64,000 nucleotides of DNA, taken from contig JAJDTI010000001.1 of assembly GCA_022827245.1 (NCBI GenBank), forward strand, positions 1-64,000, in the 5' to 3' direction. Below are positions 42,715-51,462 of the stretch, in pieces. The position numbers and the translations under genes are program-made. The notes beneath the pieces are model-generated. The model was given only the letters and a program-made list of their open reading frames with translations, had not been told where the DNA came from and searched no databases. Every line of letters begins with the position of its first letter. The stretch's first letter is position 1. Source of the DNA: Pseudomonadales bacterium. Lineage in GTDB: Bacteria > Pseudomonadota > Gammaproteobacteria > Pseudomonadales > Azotimanducaceae.

Positions 42715-43890
42715 CTACTCGTCCGACGGAAAGAGGCGCAGCCACTCCATCGGTCGCCCCTCCGACTGTGCCGGCGGCTCGACATCGAGCAACGCCGCGA
42801 TCGTGGCTGCGAGGTCGACATGGCGCAGTTCGGTCGGCTCCGCATCCGCGTCGACGCCCCGTCCCAACGCGAAGAACACCGCCTGCATGTCGGGTAGCTC
42901 CGGCGGATAGCCGTGCGTTCCACCCAGGCGGGCGTAGCGTTCCGTGAGCACGTACGGCGGCACCGTGGTGACGAGCAGGTCTCCATTGCGGCCGGGCCGC
43001 GCCAGCCGGAAGTCCTCGGGCAAGGCGTCGAGCCGGTGGACGCCGATGTCCCGCACCTCGCTCAGGATGGCCTCCGCCTTCCCGAGATCCTCCCGTTCGT
43101 CGAGATACACGCGCGCTACCGCGCCCCCGATCACCATGGCGTCCACGCCGCCGTCATCCAGGATCGACTCGATGTCGATGAGCTCTCCGACCGCCGTCAT
43201 GCCGTGGTCGCTCACCAGGATCAACGTGGTCTCGGGCCACGCCTCCCGCTGGTCCAGGCCCGCCAGCAGGCGCTGCAACTGCGCGTCCTGCCGCCCGAGC
43301 TGGCGCACCACCGCCGGATGGTCCGGCCCGCGCTCGTGTCCGACGGTGTCGGCGCCGGCCCAGTAGCTCATGATGAGCTGGGGACGCTCGTCGTCGGGGA
43401 GGTCGAACCACTCGAGGATCCTGTTCACCTTCACGCCTTCCGGCCTGCGGCCGTCGAACGGCGCGACCCGGTAGCGGGTTCCCCGCCCGCGCCAGTCGCT
43501 CTCGGACCCGACCCAGAAGTAGGTCGCCACGTCGATGCCCTGGCGCTGCGTCGAGATCCACACGGGCTCCGCCTGGATCCAGTCCGCGTCGCCCACGTCG
43601 TAGCGTGCGCCGTCGTCGAAGAAGACGTTGTCCACGATGCCGTGGACGTCGGGATAGGTCCCGGTGGCCATCGACACGTGCGAAGGGAAGGTGTTGGAGG
43701 GATAGACGCCCACGAGCCGGGCCCGTACGCCCTCGCGTTCGAGGCGTGCAAGGCCCGGGAAGTCCCCGCGCTCGGGATAGTCGTGGCGCACGCCGTCCCA
43801 GGACAGCACGATCACCGTCGTCTCGGCCGCCGCGCACCAGGCGAGCGCCCATGCGGTCGCCGCGGCGGCCAGCCAGCCCGGCGACGACAC
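42715..43890 (-). CDS. Exported nucleotide pyrophosphatase/phosphodiesterase-like protein
   Basis: The 391-residue protein has a signal peptide (AAAATAWALAWCAAA|ETT), then TVIVLSWDGVRHDYPERGDFP with metal Asp D32, and the catalytic Thr T67 in YPSNTFPSHVSM, as in the NPP branch of the alkaline phosphatase superfamily. More metal ligands are in SYWAGADTVGHERGPDHP and LILVSDHGMTAVG, and the last His is in RLGGTHGYPPELPDMQAVF. It would cleave phosphodiesters in the periplasm. It begins 1 nt after the ileS stop on the same strand. Confidence 0.92.
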   Translation of the reverse strand: MSSPGWLAAAATAWALAWCAAAETTVIVLSWDGVRHDYPERGDFPGLARLEREGVRARLVGVYPSNTFPSHVSMATGTYPDVHGIVDNVFFDDGARYDVGDADWIQAEPVWISTQRQGIDVATYFWVGSESDWRGRGTRYRVAPFDGRRPEGVKVNRILEWFDLPDDERPQLIMSYWAGADTVGHERGPDHPAVVRQLGRQDAQLQRLLAGLDQREAWPETTLILVSDHGMTAVGELIDIESILDDGGVDAMVIGGAVARVYLDEREDLGKAEAILSEVRDIGVHRLDALPEDFRLARPGRNGDLLVTTVPPYVLTERYARLGGTHGYPPELPDMQAVFFALGRGVDADAEPTELRHVDLAATIAALLDVEPPAQSEGRPMEWLRLFPSDE

Positions 43891-43891
43891 G

Positions 43892-46800
43892 TCAGGCCTT
43901 CTCGATGCCGTAGGTGAACGCCTTGCCGTCGATCTCGGCGGAGAACCCGTCCGCCTCGCCCTGTCCGAACTCGACCGCGAGCACCTCGCCCGCCACGTAC
44001 TCCCGGTGGGCCCCCACGGCCTCCACCACTTCCGGCGCCCCGCCGTACACCACCCGGATCCGGTCGGACACGTCGAGCCCCAGTTCCTTGCGCGAGCGCT
44101 GGATGCGGTTGACCGCCTCCCGGGCGAACCCTTCGCGGATCAGGGCCTCGTCCAGGTCGCAGACCAGGTCGATGGAGATCAGGCGGTCGGAGACCGCGTT
44201 GGCGCCCGCCTTCGGTTCGCGGAACACCTGGATCTCCTCGGTCGTGAAGGTCTCGCCGTCGAGTTCGACGCTCCCCGCCTCCTGGAAGTCCGCGATCTCC
44301 GCCGGCGTCAGCGCGCCGATGCGGCGCTGGAAGTCCCGCATCCGCTTGCCCAGCCGCTTGCCGAGCACCGGGAAGTTGGGCTTCGCGTAGAGATCGATGT
44401 AGCGGCTCTCGTCCCGCTCGTAGCGCACTTCCTTGACGTTGAGCTCCGCCTTCACGTAGTCCTCGAGATCGGCGATCGCCTCGAGCGGCGCGGCGTCCCG
44501 GTGGATGATCGTGAGGGACCGCAGCGGCGTGCGCAGGTTGACCTTCGCCTCCTCGCGCTTGCGGCGGCCGAGCAGCACCACCTGCTGCATGCGCGCCACC
44601 GCGTCCTCGAGCCCGGGCTGCACGAGGCCCTCCTCGGGCTCCGGATAGCCGCAGAGGTGCACCGAGAGCGGCTTCGGGTCCACGTCGCCGCCGAGCCTGG
44701 CCAGCTCGTGGTAGACGTGCTCCGAGAGGAACGGCGCGAAGGGCGCCATCGCCACCGAGAGTTCGTGCACCGCCGTGTGGAGCGTGCTGTACGCGGCGAT
44801 CTTGTCCGCCGTGATGTCCGGCCCCCAGAAGCGCGGGCGGTTCAGGCGGATGTACCAGTTGGTCAGGTCCTCGATGAACTCGAAGAGCTTCGGCACGACG
44901 TTGTAGAGCCGGTAGCCCGCCATCTCGCGGGCGATCTCCGCCTTCATGGTCTGCAGCTTCGACAGCACCCAGCGGTCGAGAATGTTCGTTCCCTGGTGAA
45001 AACCCCGGTCCGGCGCCCAGCCGTCGATGCGGGCATAGGTCCGCAGGAAGGCGAAGGCGTTGTACCAGGGCAGGAGCGCCCGGCGCACCATGTCGCGCAC
45101 GCCGCGGTCGGCGAAGCGCTGGTCCTCGCCCCGGACCAGCCCTGAGTTGATGAGGTAGAGCCGCAGCGCGTCGGCGCCGAACGTCTCCATCAGTTCGTCG
45201 GGCGGCGTGTAGTTGCGCAGGCTCTTCGACATCTTCTTGCCGTCTTCGGCCATGACCAGGCCGTTGACGATGACGTTGCGGAACGCCGGTCGGGCGTAGA
45301 GGGCGGCCGCAAGAACGGTGAGCGTGTAGAACCATCCCCGCGTCTGGTCGAGCCCCTCCGCGATGAACTCGGCCGGGAAACCCTGCTCGAAGACACGCCG
45401 GTTCTCGAACGGGTAGTGGAGCTGCGCGTAGGGCATGGAGCCGGACTCGAACCAGCAGTCGAGCACTTCCTCCACCCGGTAGTAGGTGCCCTCCTCCCCG
45501 TCGATCTCGAAGGTGAGGGGATCGACGAACTCCCGGTGCAGGTCCTCGACGCGCTGCCCCGTGTAGCGCTCGAGCTCCTCGATGGAACCCATGCAGATCC
45601 GGTTGCCGGTGACGCCGTTCTCCCAGATCGGCAGCGGCGTGCCCCATACCCGGTTCCGCGAGATGGCCCAGTCCACGGCGCCCTCGAGCCAGTTGCCGAA
45701 GCGGCCTTCCTTGATGTGGTCCGGCACCCAGAGGATTTCCGCGTTCGCCGCCACGAGATCGTCGATGAGGTCCGTCACGCGCACGTACCACGAAGGCACG
45801 GCGCGATAGACGAGGGGCGTGTCCGACCGGTAGCAGAACGGATAGGCGTGTTCGATGACGTCCCTGTCGTAGAGCGCGCCGGAGTCCCTCAGGTAGGCCA
45901 TGATGTCCGCGTCGGCGTCCTTGACGAACTGGCCCGCGAAATCCGTCACCTCCTTCGTGAAGACCCCGTCCATGCCGACCGGGCAGACGAACGCCTCGAT
46001 GCCGTGCGCGCGCAGCACCCGGTAGTCGTCCTCGCCGAAGGCCGGGGCCTGGTGCACGAGTCCGGTGCCCTCGTCCGTGGTGACGTAGTCGTCCGCCACC
46101 ACGACGAACGCCCCCTGCTCCACGGCGTCGCGGAAGTAGGGAAATAGCGGTTCGTAGGGACGCCCGACGAGGTCCGCGCCCCTTACCTCTTCCAGCACTT
46201 CCAGGGCATGTCGCTTCGCGTACGCGGACACGCGCTCCCGGGCCATGTAGAGGACCCTACCGGTGTCCGTGTCGCGCACCCGGGCGTAGTCGATGTCCGC
46301 GCCGACGCAGACGGCGAGGTTCGACGGCAGCGTCCACGGCGTGGTGGTCCAGGCGGTCAGGTAGGCGTCTTCGTCCGCGAGCCTGAACGTCACCGTGATC
46401 GCCGGGTCCTGCACGTCCCGGTAGTTCATGTTCGCTTCGAAGTTCGACAGCGGCGTCTCGAGCGCCACCGACACCGCCATCACCTTGAAGCCGCGGTAGA
46501 CCAGCCCCTTGTCCCAGAGCTGTTTCAGGACCCACCAGACCGACTCCATGTACCAGGGGTCCATGGTCTTGTAGTCGTCGTCGAAGTCGACCCAGCGACC
46601 GATGCGGCGCACGATCGCGCGCCACTCGTCGACGTAGCGCTCGACGATCTGGCGGCACTCGGCGTTGTAGCCGGCGACGCCCAGCTTCTGCACGGCGTGC
46701 TGCGCCGACATGCCGAGCTGCTTGTCGATCTCGTGCTCGATCGGGAGGCCGTGGCAGTCCCAACCGAAGCGCCGCAGCACGTGGCGCCCGCGCATGGTCC

Positions 46801-47020
46801 AGTAGCGCGGCACGATGTCCTTGATGATCGACGCGAGCAGGTTGCCGTGGTGCGGCAGCCCCGTCGCGAACGGCGGGCCGTCGTAGAAGATGTACGGCTG
46901 CTTGTCCTTCGTGGCCTCGAGGGACTGCCTGAAGATGTCGTGCTCGTCCCAAAAGGCGAGGACATCGTGCTCCATCGCCACGAAGGAGAAGGACCGGGTC
47001 GATTCCGCCGGTTCCGCCAT
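43892..47020 (-). CDS. ileS: Isoleucyl-tRNA synthetase, type 2 (eukaryote-like)
   Basis: The 1042-residue enzyme charges tRNA-Ile. HIGH-equivalent HHGN is at 57-60 in PPFATGLPHHGNLLAS, and KMSKS near residue 595 in EDGKKMSKSLRNYTPP. The signature GWDCHGLPIEHEIDKQLG and the lack of the bacterial C-terminal zinc-finger layout match IleRS2, the eukaryote-like form, which is usually tolerant of mupirocin. Editing-domain segments are near residues 215-400. It is probably the only ileS in this region. The phosphodiesterase gene follows on the same strand. Confidence 0.96.
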   Translation of the reverse strand: MAEPAESTRSFSFVAMEHDVLAFWDEHDIFRQSLEATKDKQPYIFYDGPPFATGLPHHGNLLASIIKDIVPRYWTMRGRHVLRRFGWDCHGLPIEHEIDKQLGMSAQHAVQKLGVAGYNAECRQIVERYVDEWRAIVRRIGRWVDFDDDYKTMDPWYMESVWWVLKQLWDKGLVYRGFKVMAVSVALETPLSNFEANMNYRDVQDPAITVTFRLADEDAYLTAWTTTPWTLPSNLAVCVGADIDYARVRDTDTGRVLYMARERVSAYAKRHALEVLEEVRGADLVGRPYEPLFPYFRDAVEQGAFVVVADDYVTTDEGTGLVHQAPAFGEDDYRVLRAHGIEAFVCPVGMDGVFTKEVTDFAGQFVKDADADIMAYLRDSGALYDRDVIEHAYPFCYRSDTPLVYRAVPSWYVRVTDLIDDLVAANAEILWVPDHIKEGRFGNWLEGAVDWAISRNRVWGTPLPIWENGVTGNRICMGSIEELERYTGQRVEDLHREFVDPLTFEIDGEEGTYYRVEEVLDCWFESGSMPYAQLHYPFENRRVFEQGFPAEFIAEGLDQTRGWFYTLTVLAAALYARPAFRNVIVNGLVMAEDGKKMSKSLRNYTPPDELMETFGADALRLYLINSGLVRGEDQRFADRGVRDMVRRALLPWYNAFAFLRTYARIDGWAPDRGFHQGTNILDRWVLSKLQTMKAEIAREMAGYRLYNVVPKLFEFIEDLTNWYIRLNRPRFWGPDITADKIAAYSTLHTAVHELSVAMAPFAPFLSEHVYHELARLGGDVDPKPLSVHLCGYPEPEEGLVQPGLEDAVARMQQVVLLGRRKREEAKVNLRTPLRSLTIIHRDAAPLEAIADLEDYVKAELNVKEVRYERDESRYIDLYAKPNFPVLGKRLGKRMRDFQRRIGALTPAEIADFQEAGSVELDGETFTTEEIQVFREPKAGANAVSDRLISIDLVCDLDEALIREGFAREAVNRIQRSRKELGLDVSDRIRVVYGGAPEVVEAVGAHREYVAGEVLAVEFGQGEADGFSAEIDGKAFTYGIEKA

Positions 47021-47133
47021 GGGTATCAGGGACCGCTCTCGGGGAGGGCGCGCATTTTAGCGGGGGCCGGGGGCGGCGAACAGCCGGCATCGAGTAACGT
47101 AGCCACAGGAGTCGGGAGGTCAAGTAGTCCTGC

Positions 47134-47601
47134 ATGAGACGCGCTATCGTCGGCTTCCGTCAGGACGAACACGAAGACTGGGTGGCCGACCTCGACTGCG
47201 GCCACCGCCAGCACGTACGCCATCGCCCGCCGTTCATCTTGCGGCCCTGGGTGGAAGACGCCGCAGGGCGCGAGTCGCACCTGGGCACCCGACTCGACTG
47301 CGCGCTTTGCGACCGCATGGAGTGGCCCGACGGCCTGGCCGCCTACGCTCGCACTCCGGAGTTCGACCAGGACACGGTGCCGCGTGGGCTCGTCTCCTCT
47401 CACACCACCAGGACCGGTGTCTGGGCACGCATCCACGTGCTTGAGGGCACGATCCTGTATCGGGTGGAAGCTCCCGTGGACCGCTGCGTGCGCTTGGGAG
47501 CCCCGGCCACTGGCATCGTCGTCCCCGAGGTCCCCCACCACGTGGAGCCGCAGGGGCCGGTGCGCTTCTTCGTCGAGTTCTTTCGGCTCGCGCGGGATTG
47601 A
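47134..47601 (+). CDS. Fusion of DUF3565 and DUF1971 (TehB-like cupin) domains
   Basis: The 155-residue protein has an N-terminal DUF3565 part (MRRAIVGFRQDEHEDWVADL, LDCGHRQHVRHRPPF, then LDCALCDRMEWP with CxxC) and a C-terminal DUF1971 part (YARTPEFDQDTVPRGLVSSH, GVWARIHVLEGTILY) resembling the tellurite-resistance cupin. In many genomes the two are separate proteins. The Cys/His pattern suggests metal binding. Function unknown; possibly detoxification. Confidence 0.88.
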   Translation: MRRAIVGFRQDEHEDWVADLDCGHRQHVRHRPPFILRPWVEDAAGRESHLGTRLDCALCDRMEWPDGLAAYARTPEFDQDTVPRGLVSSHTTRTGVWARIHVLEGTILYRVEAPVDRCVRLGAPATGIVVPEVPHHVEPQGPVRFFVEFFRLARD

Positions 47602-47625
47602 CGCGAAGCCTTGCGGGCCTAAAAT
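47598..47625 (+). promoter_or_regulatory. Promoter of the VapBC-type module
   Basis: TTGACG (47598-47603) and TAAAAT (47620-47625) are 16 nt apart, overlapping the stop codon of the DUF3565 gene. Transcription would begin about 20 nt before the antitoxin ATG at 47652. Confidence 0.6.
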
Positions 47626-47651
47626 GCCATCATGTTGGCGGATATGACGAC

Positions 47652-47900
47652 ATGATACGCACCCAGATTCAGCTCACCGAGGAGCAACTCAGAAGCCTCA
47701 AGGCCCTCGCCCGCGAGGAGGAACGTTCCGTTGCCGACCTCGTCCGCCAGAGCGTTGCCGAGTACCTGGTGCGCCGACCCACGGTGGACCGCGCCGAGCT
47801 GGTCCGACGCGCCCGCGGCCTGATCGGCCGGTACCGGTCCGGAATTCCCGATCTGGCCGAGAATCACGACCGCTACCTCGACGACGCGTTCGACACGTGA
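47652..47900 (+). CDS. Ribbon-helix-helix antitoxin (VapB type)
   Basis: The 82-residue protein starts MIRTQIQLTEEQLRSLKALAREEERSVADLVRQSV, a clear MetJ/Arc-type ribbon-helix-helix, with a C-terminal tail that is acidic (DLAENHDRYLDDAFDT) and would embrace the toxin. ATG 47652 is chosen as the natural start. Its stop overlaps the toxin start (GTGA), as is common in TA pairs. Confidence 0.88.
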   Translation: MIRTQIQLTEEQLRSLKALAREEERSVADLVRQSVAEYLVRRPTVDRAELVRRARGLIGRYRSGIPDLAENHDRYLDDAFDT

Positions 47901-48313
47901 GCCTGTTCGTCGACACGTCCGCGATCGTGGCCATCGTCGACGCCGGCCAGGATCGGCACGCGGACGCCGCAGCAGCGTGGGAGGCCGCCCTCGAATCCGG
48001 CCGCGCGCTGTACACGTCGAACTACGTGCTCGTCGAGACGTTCGCCCTGGTGCAGCGCCGTCTCGGGTTGGCGGCGTGCAGGGAGGTCTCGACCACACTC
48101 GTTCCGCTCCTGAGTCCCTTGTGGGTGGACGAAGCCCTCCACGAGACCGCCCTGGCAGCCGTGTTCGCGGCCGATAGCCGGAGCCTCTCGTTCGTCGACT
48201 GCACGAGCTTCGAGATCATGCGCCGCCACGGACTCGGGGAAGCCCTGACCCTGGATCGCGACTTTACGCGGCAGGGTTTCCTCGTTGCGCCGAACCCGCG
48301 CGGTTCCGTCTGA
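47897..48313 (+). CDS. VapC-like PIN-domain toxin
   Basis: The 138-residue PIN ribonuclease has D in SLFVDTSAIVAIVDAG (residue 5), E in NYVLVETFALVQRRLG and D in RSLSFVDCTSFEIMRRHGLGEALTLDRDF. It starts at GTG 47897, overlapping the antitoxin stop. It differs in sequence from the toxin at 33424, so the two are independent modules. It probably cleaves tRNA or rRNA when freed. Confidence 0.9.
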   Translation: MSLFVDTSAIVAIVDAGQDRHADAAAAWEAALESGRALYTSNYVLVETFALVQRRLGLAACREVSTTLVPLLSPLWVDEALHETALAAVFAADSRSLSFVDCTSFEIMRRHGLGEALTLDRDFTRQGFLVAPNPRGSV

Positions 48314-48384
48314 CGCCTGCCGGAGACGGCCGGCGGACCTCGGCCCGTATATCATCGGTCGCGCCGTCCGCCAGGAGCGCCGCA

Positions 48385-49251
48385 ATGAAACTCGGCATCG
48401 TCTTCCCCCACGACGAGATCGGCACGGACCCGATCGCCATCCGCGACTACGCCCAGGGCGCGGAGGCGCTCGGCGCGGACCACATGATGATCTACGACCA
48501 CGTGCTCGGGGCCGATCCCGACCGGCCGGGCGGCTGGGACGGCCCGTACGACAAGGACGTGGCCTTTCACGAGCCCTTCACGCTCTTCTCGTACATGGCC
48601 GCCGTCACCGAGCGCATCGAGTTCGGCACGTGCGTGCTGGTCCTGCCGCAGCGGCAGACCGCACTCGTGGCCAAGCAGGCGGCGCAACTGGCGATCCTTT
48701 CCGGCAACCGCTTCCGGATGGGCATCGGCGTCGGCTGGAACACGGTGGAGTTCGAGGCGCTCGACGTCCCGTTCGAGCACCGCGGCGCGCGCCAGGCCGA
48801 GCAGGTCGAACTGATGCGCCGGCTGTGGACCGAGGACAGCCTCACCTTCGAGGGGGACTACCACACGGTTACGCAGGCAAGCATCCTGCCCCGGCCGACC
48901 CGCCCGATCCCCATCTGGTTCGGGGGCGGCGCGCCGTCCGTGCTGCGGCGCTGCGGCCGGCTCGGCGACGGCTGGGTGCCCGTCGGGGTGCCGAACGAGA
49001 AGTCCCGGCAGGCGCTGGCGACCATCCGGGAAGCGCGCGAGGCGGCAGGACTGCCGTGGGACGGCTTCGGCGTCCAGGCCCAGGCGCAGACCCGGGGCGG
49101 CGATCCGGAACGGTGGAAGACCCACCACGACCAGTGGCGGGAACTCGGCTGCACGCACCTCGCGATCGTGACGCACTACGTCGGACACGGCACGAACGTG
49201 GACGCCCACCTAGCATCGGCGCGGCGGTACTTCGAGGCCGTGGCGGACTGA
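48385..49251 (+). CDS. LLM-class luciferase-like oxidoreductase (probably F420-dependent)
   Basis: The 288-residue TIM barrel has MKLGIVFPHDEIGTDPIAIRDYAQ, MIYDHVLGADP, FGTCVLVLPQRQTALVAKQAAQLA and MGIGVGWNTVEFEALDVPFEHRGARQ (in segments), as in the TIGR03619 group that uses F420 or FMN. Substrate and cofactor are not fixed by sequence. It precedes the AmpG-like transporter by 60 nt in the same direction. Confidence 0.9.
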   Translation: MKLGIVFPHDEIGTDPIAIRDYAQGAEALGADHMMIYDHVLGADPDRPGGWDGPYDKDVAFHEPFTLFSYMAAVTERIEFGTCVLVLPQRQTALVAKQAAQLAILSGNRFRMGIGVGWNTVEFEALDVPFEHRGARQAEQVELMRRLWTEDSLTFEGDYHTVTQASILPRPTRPIPIWFGGGAPSVLRRCGRLGDGWVPVGVPNEKSRQALATIREAREAAGLPWDGFGVQAQAQTRGGDPERWKTHHDQWRELGCTHLAIVTHYVGHGTNVDAHLASARRYFEAVAD

Positions 49252-49311
49252 GCGGCCGGGCGTCTCCGGCGCGACTCCCGCACGCACCAGTACGCACCCG
49301 AACCCGACGCG

Positions 49312-50583
49312 ATGGCCAACCCGCCGAAGAAGGACCATGCCAAGCTGGTCATGCTCGGCATGCTGCACATGGCCCAGTACTTCCCGGCCGCCTTCACCGG
49401 CGTCGCCCTGCCATTCCTGTTCCGCAAGGAAGGACTGCCGCTCGAGATGTTCTGGCTGCTCGCGCTGCCGGGCATTCCCCGCTGGCTGAAGTGGCTCATC
49501 GCCCTGCTGGTCGACAACTACGGCAACGCCCGCATCGGCTACCGCAAGACGTGGATCATTCCGTGCACCGCGATCGGGGCCGCCGCCTACGCGATGCTGG
49601 CCTGGATCCCGCCCTCGGTCACGGCGGTCTACCTGATCGTGGGCATCCTGCTCGCCAAGTCCTTCATCATGGCCGCACAGGACATCGCCGTGGACGGTTA
49701 CGCGGCGGAGTCGATGACCGACGCCGAGCGCGCCACGGGCACCTCGATCATCGTCTTCCTGGCGGTGCTCGCGGGCGTGATGGGCTCGGGCGTGGTAGCC
49801 CTCGTGGAGACGTTCGGCTGGCCGCAGACGATGCTGGCCGCATCCGCCCTCATGCTCGCGGCGGCCGCACCGGCCATCATCCGCCGGGAACCGCCGCCGC
49901 CCGAGGCGACGCGCCAGCGCCGCGCCCGAGGCGAACGCCCCAACCTGTGGAAGGCCCTGCGGCGCCGCGAGTCGCGAGTCATCCTGCCGTACCTGTTCGT
50001 GTTCGGGTTCGGCGGCACCTTCTTCGGGTCGATGATCGGCCCCTTCTTCGCGGACAAGGGCCTGACGCTCACCGAGTTCGGCATCCTGTCCCCGATCGCG
50101 GCCATCGCCGGCGCCGGGCTCGGCGCCCTGGCCACCCCGTGGCTCGTCGAACGCATCGGCATGAGCCGGACCGCGATCATCGGCGTCGCCGCCCTGCCCG
50201 TCGAGGGCTTCATCTTCTCCGCCCTCGCGCTGTTCCCCGGGCTGCCCGTCCTGCCCTTGCTGACGCTCATCGTCGCGATCCTCGGCTTCGTCACGTCGAT
50301 TTACTCGTTCGTGGTAAACAACTCCCGCTTCCGCTGGGCGTCCAAGGCGCAGGCGGCGACGGACTACAGCATGCAGTCGAGCGTGTGGAACTTCGGGGTC
50401 TGGGCCGCGGGATCGGCGTCCGGCTTCGTGGTGGCGGGAGTCGGCTGGGCGGTTTTCTTCCCCATCGCCGGGTGCCTGGCCGCCGCGGGCGGCGTGTTCT
50501 ACATCGTCATGTTCGACCGCATCGAGGGCATGGTGCGCCGGCGCGAGCGCGAGGAACTCGAGAGCGCTCCGGCTGCGCTGTAG
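49312..50583 (+). CDS. AmpG-like MFS transporter
   Basis: The 423-residue protein has about 12 predicted membrane helices and the AmpG/PAT style features KLVMLGMLHMAQYFPAAFTG, FLFRKEGLPLEMFWLLALPGIPRWLKWLIALLVDNYG (in segments) and AAQDIAVDGYAAE, which resembles the acetyl-CoA/peptidoglycan-fragment permease branch of the major facilitator superfamily. It may import a muropeptide, acyl-CoA or similar. A long palindrome follows 56 nt after the stop. Confidence 0.88.
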   Translation: MANPPKKDHAKLVMLGMLHMAQYFPAAFTGVALPFLFRKEGLPLEMFWLLALPGIPRWLKWLIALLVDNYGNARIGYRKTWIIPCTAIGAAAYAMLAWIPPSVTAVYLIVGILLAKSFIMAAQDIAVDGYAAESMTDAERATGTSIIVFLAVLAGVMGSGVVALVETFGWPQTMLAASALMLAAAAPAIIRREPPPPEATRQRRARGERPNLWKALRRRESRVILPYLFVFGFGGTFFGSMIGPFFADKGLTLTEFGILSPIAAIAGAGLGALATPWLVERIGMSRTAIIGVAALPVEGFIFSALALFPGLPVLPLLTLIVAILGFVTSIYSFVVNNSRFRWASKAQAATDYSMQSSVWNFGVWAAGSASGFVVAGVGWAVFFPIAGCLAAAGGVFYIVMFDRIEGMVRRREREELESAPAAL

Positions 50584-50639
50584 GGGCGGGCTTGTCCCGT
50601 CCCGTCTCGATTTGCCTGCATGACATCAACACGGCGATC

Positions 50640-50659
50640 GCGAGGGGCAGGCCCCTCGC
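50640..50659. terminator. Strong GC hairpin between convergent genes
   Basis: GCGAGGGG (50640-50647) pairs with CCCCTCGC (50652-50659) around CAGG. It lies between the AmpG-like gene and the convergent HigA-like gene and could stop transcription on both strands, although no T-run is seen. Confidence 0.45.
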
Positions 50660-50684
50660 GCTCCCCGGCTGAAGGCTCAAGCGT

Positions 50685-51026
50685 TCACCCGGCGAGCCGC
50701 AGCTTGCCACCGCCAGCCGAACGAGGCCGTCGCACGACGATGTCGATGTCGGGGCCGAGCGCGGTCAGGAGGCGCAGCAGACGCTCCAGTGAGTACTCGC
50801 GGAAGTCACCTCTAAGCAGCCGGGAGACATCGGGCTGGGAGAGCCCGAGCAACCGTGCGGCCTCGGTCTGGGTAAGGCTACGCTGGCGGATGATCGCGTC
50901 GATCCGGGAAACGAGTCCGGCCTTCAGGAGATGGGCGTCGGCATCCGGCAGACCCAGATCAGCGAAGACGTTGCCGCTGCCGCGCTCTACGTCGGTGTCA
51001 CGGGTGTCCATGGCATCATCGGTCAT
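50685..51026 (-). CDS. XRE-family HigA-like antitoxin
   Basis: The 113-residue protein has a Cro/C1 helix-turn-helix: RSLTQTEAARLLGLSQPDVSRLLRGDFREYSLERLLRLLTALG, given in parts, followed by DIDIVVRRPR. It is a standard antitoxin and DNA binder. It starts inside the toxin gene (11-nt overlap) and is second in the operon, as in HigBA modules. Confidence 0.9.
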   Translation of the reverse strand: MTDDAMDTRDTDVERGSGNVFADLGLPDADAHLLKAGLVSRIDAIIRQRSLTQTEAARLLGLSQPDVSRLLRGDFREYSLERLLRLLTALGPDIDIVVRRPRSAGGGKLRLAG

Positions 51027-51372
51027 CAAGCGTCTCCTGGTGGTGGCGTTCGGCGGCGCGCAGCCGGCGCGCAATGAGATCGAGTTCGCGTTTCGGCGTG
51101 CGGATCCCGCGGCTGGACTTCTTCTGGAAGGCGTGCAGCACGTAGATCGCAGCTTCGAAGCGGACGGTGTAGACCGCGCGAAAGGTGTCGCCGTCGTAGC
51201 GCGCGGCGACCTCCAGGACGCCGGAGCCGAAGCCCTTGAGAGGCTTGGCGTCGCGGTGCCGGAGACCGACCTGGGCCTGGTGGATGGCAAAGCCGATGCG
51301 ACGTCGCACCGGATCCGGGAACAGCTTCAGGTCGGTGTTGCTCGATCCCACCCATTGAACCGGTTTCAGCAT
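51016..51372 (-). CDS. RelE/HigB-like toxin (phage-derived Gp49-like)
   Basis: The 118-residue protein has KPVQWVGSSNTDLKLFPDPVRRRIGFAIHQAQVG and VLEVAARYDGDTFRAVYTVRF, then YVLHAFQKKSSRGIRTPKRELDLIARRL (given in parts), the pattern of the DUF891/HigB ribosome-dependent mRNases. The gene precedes the antitoxin gene and starts just after a sigma-70-like promoter. A palindrome covers the -10. Confidence 0.9.
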   Translation of the reverse strand: MLKPVQWVGSSNTDLKLFPDPVRRRIGFAIHQAQVGLRHRDAKPLKGFGSGVLEVAARYDGDTFRAVYTVRFEAAIYVLHAFQKKSSRGIRTPKRELDLIARRLRAAERHHQETLDDR

Positions 51373-51390
51373 GTCGTTGTCGATCCCGGC

Positions 51391-51419
51391 ACTATAGTGG
51401 TTTCACCATAGCGGCGCAA
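51391..51419 (-). promoter_or_regulatory. Promoter and operator of the HigBA-like module
   Basis: On the minus strand TTGCGC (51419-51414) and TATAGT (51396-51391) are 17 nt apart. CTATAGTG (51392-51399) and CACCATAG (51404-51411) form an inverted repeat with one mismatch that covers the -10, a good autoregulatory site. Confidence 0.7.
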
Positions 51420-51462
51420 AGCGGAAGGCGAGCGACTGGCATCCATCGCGACCGGCCCGCCC

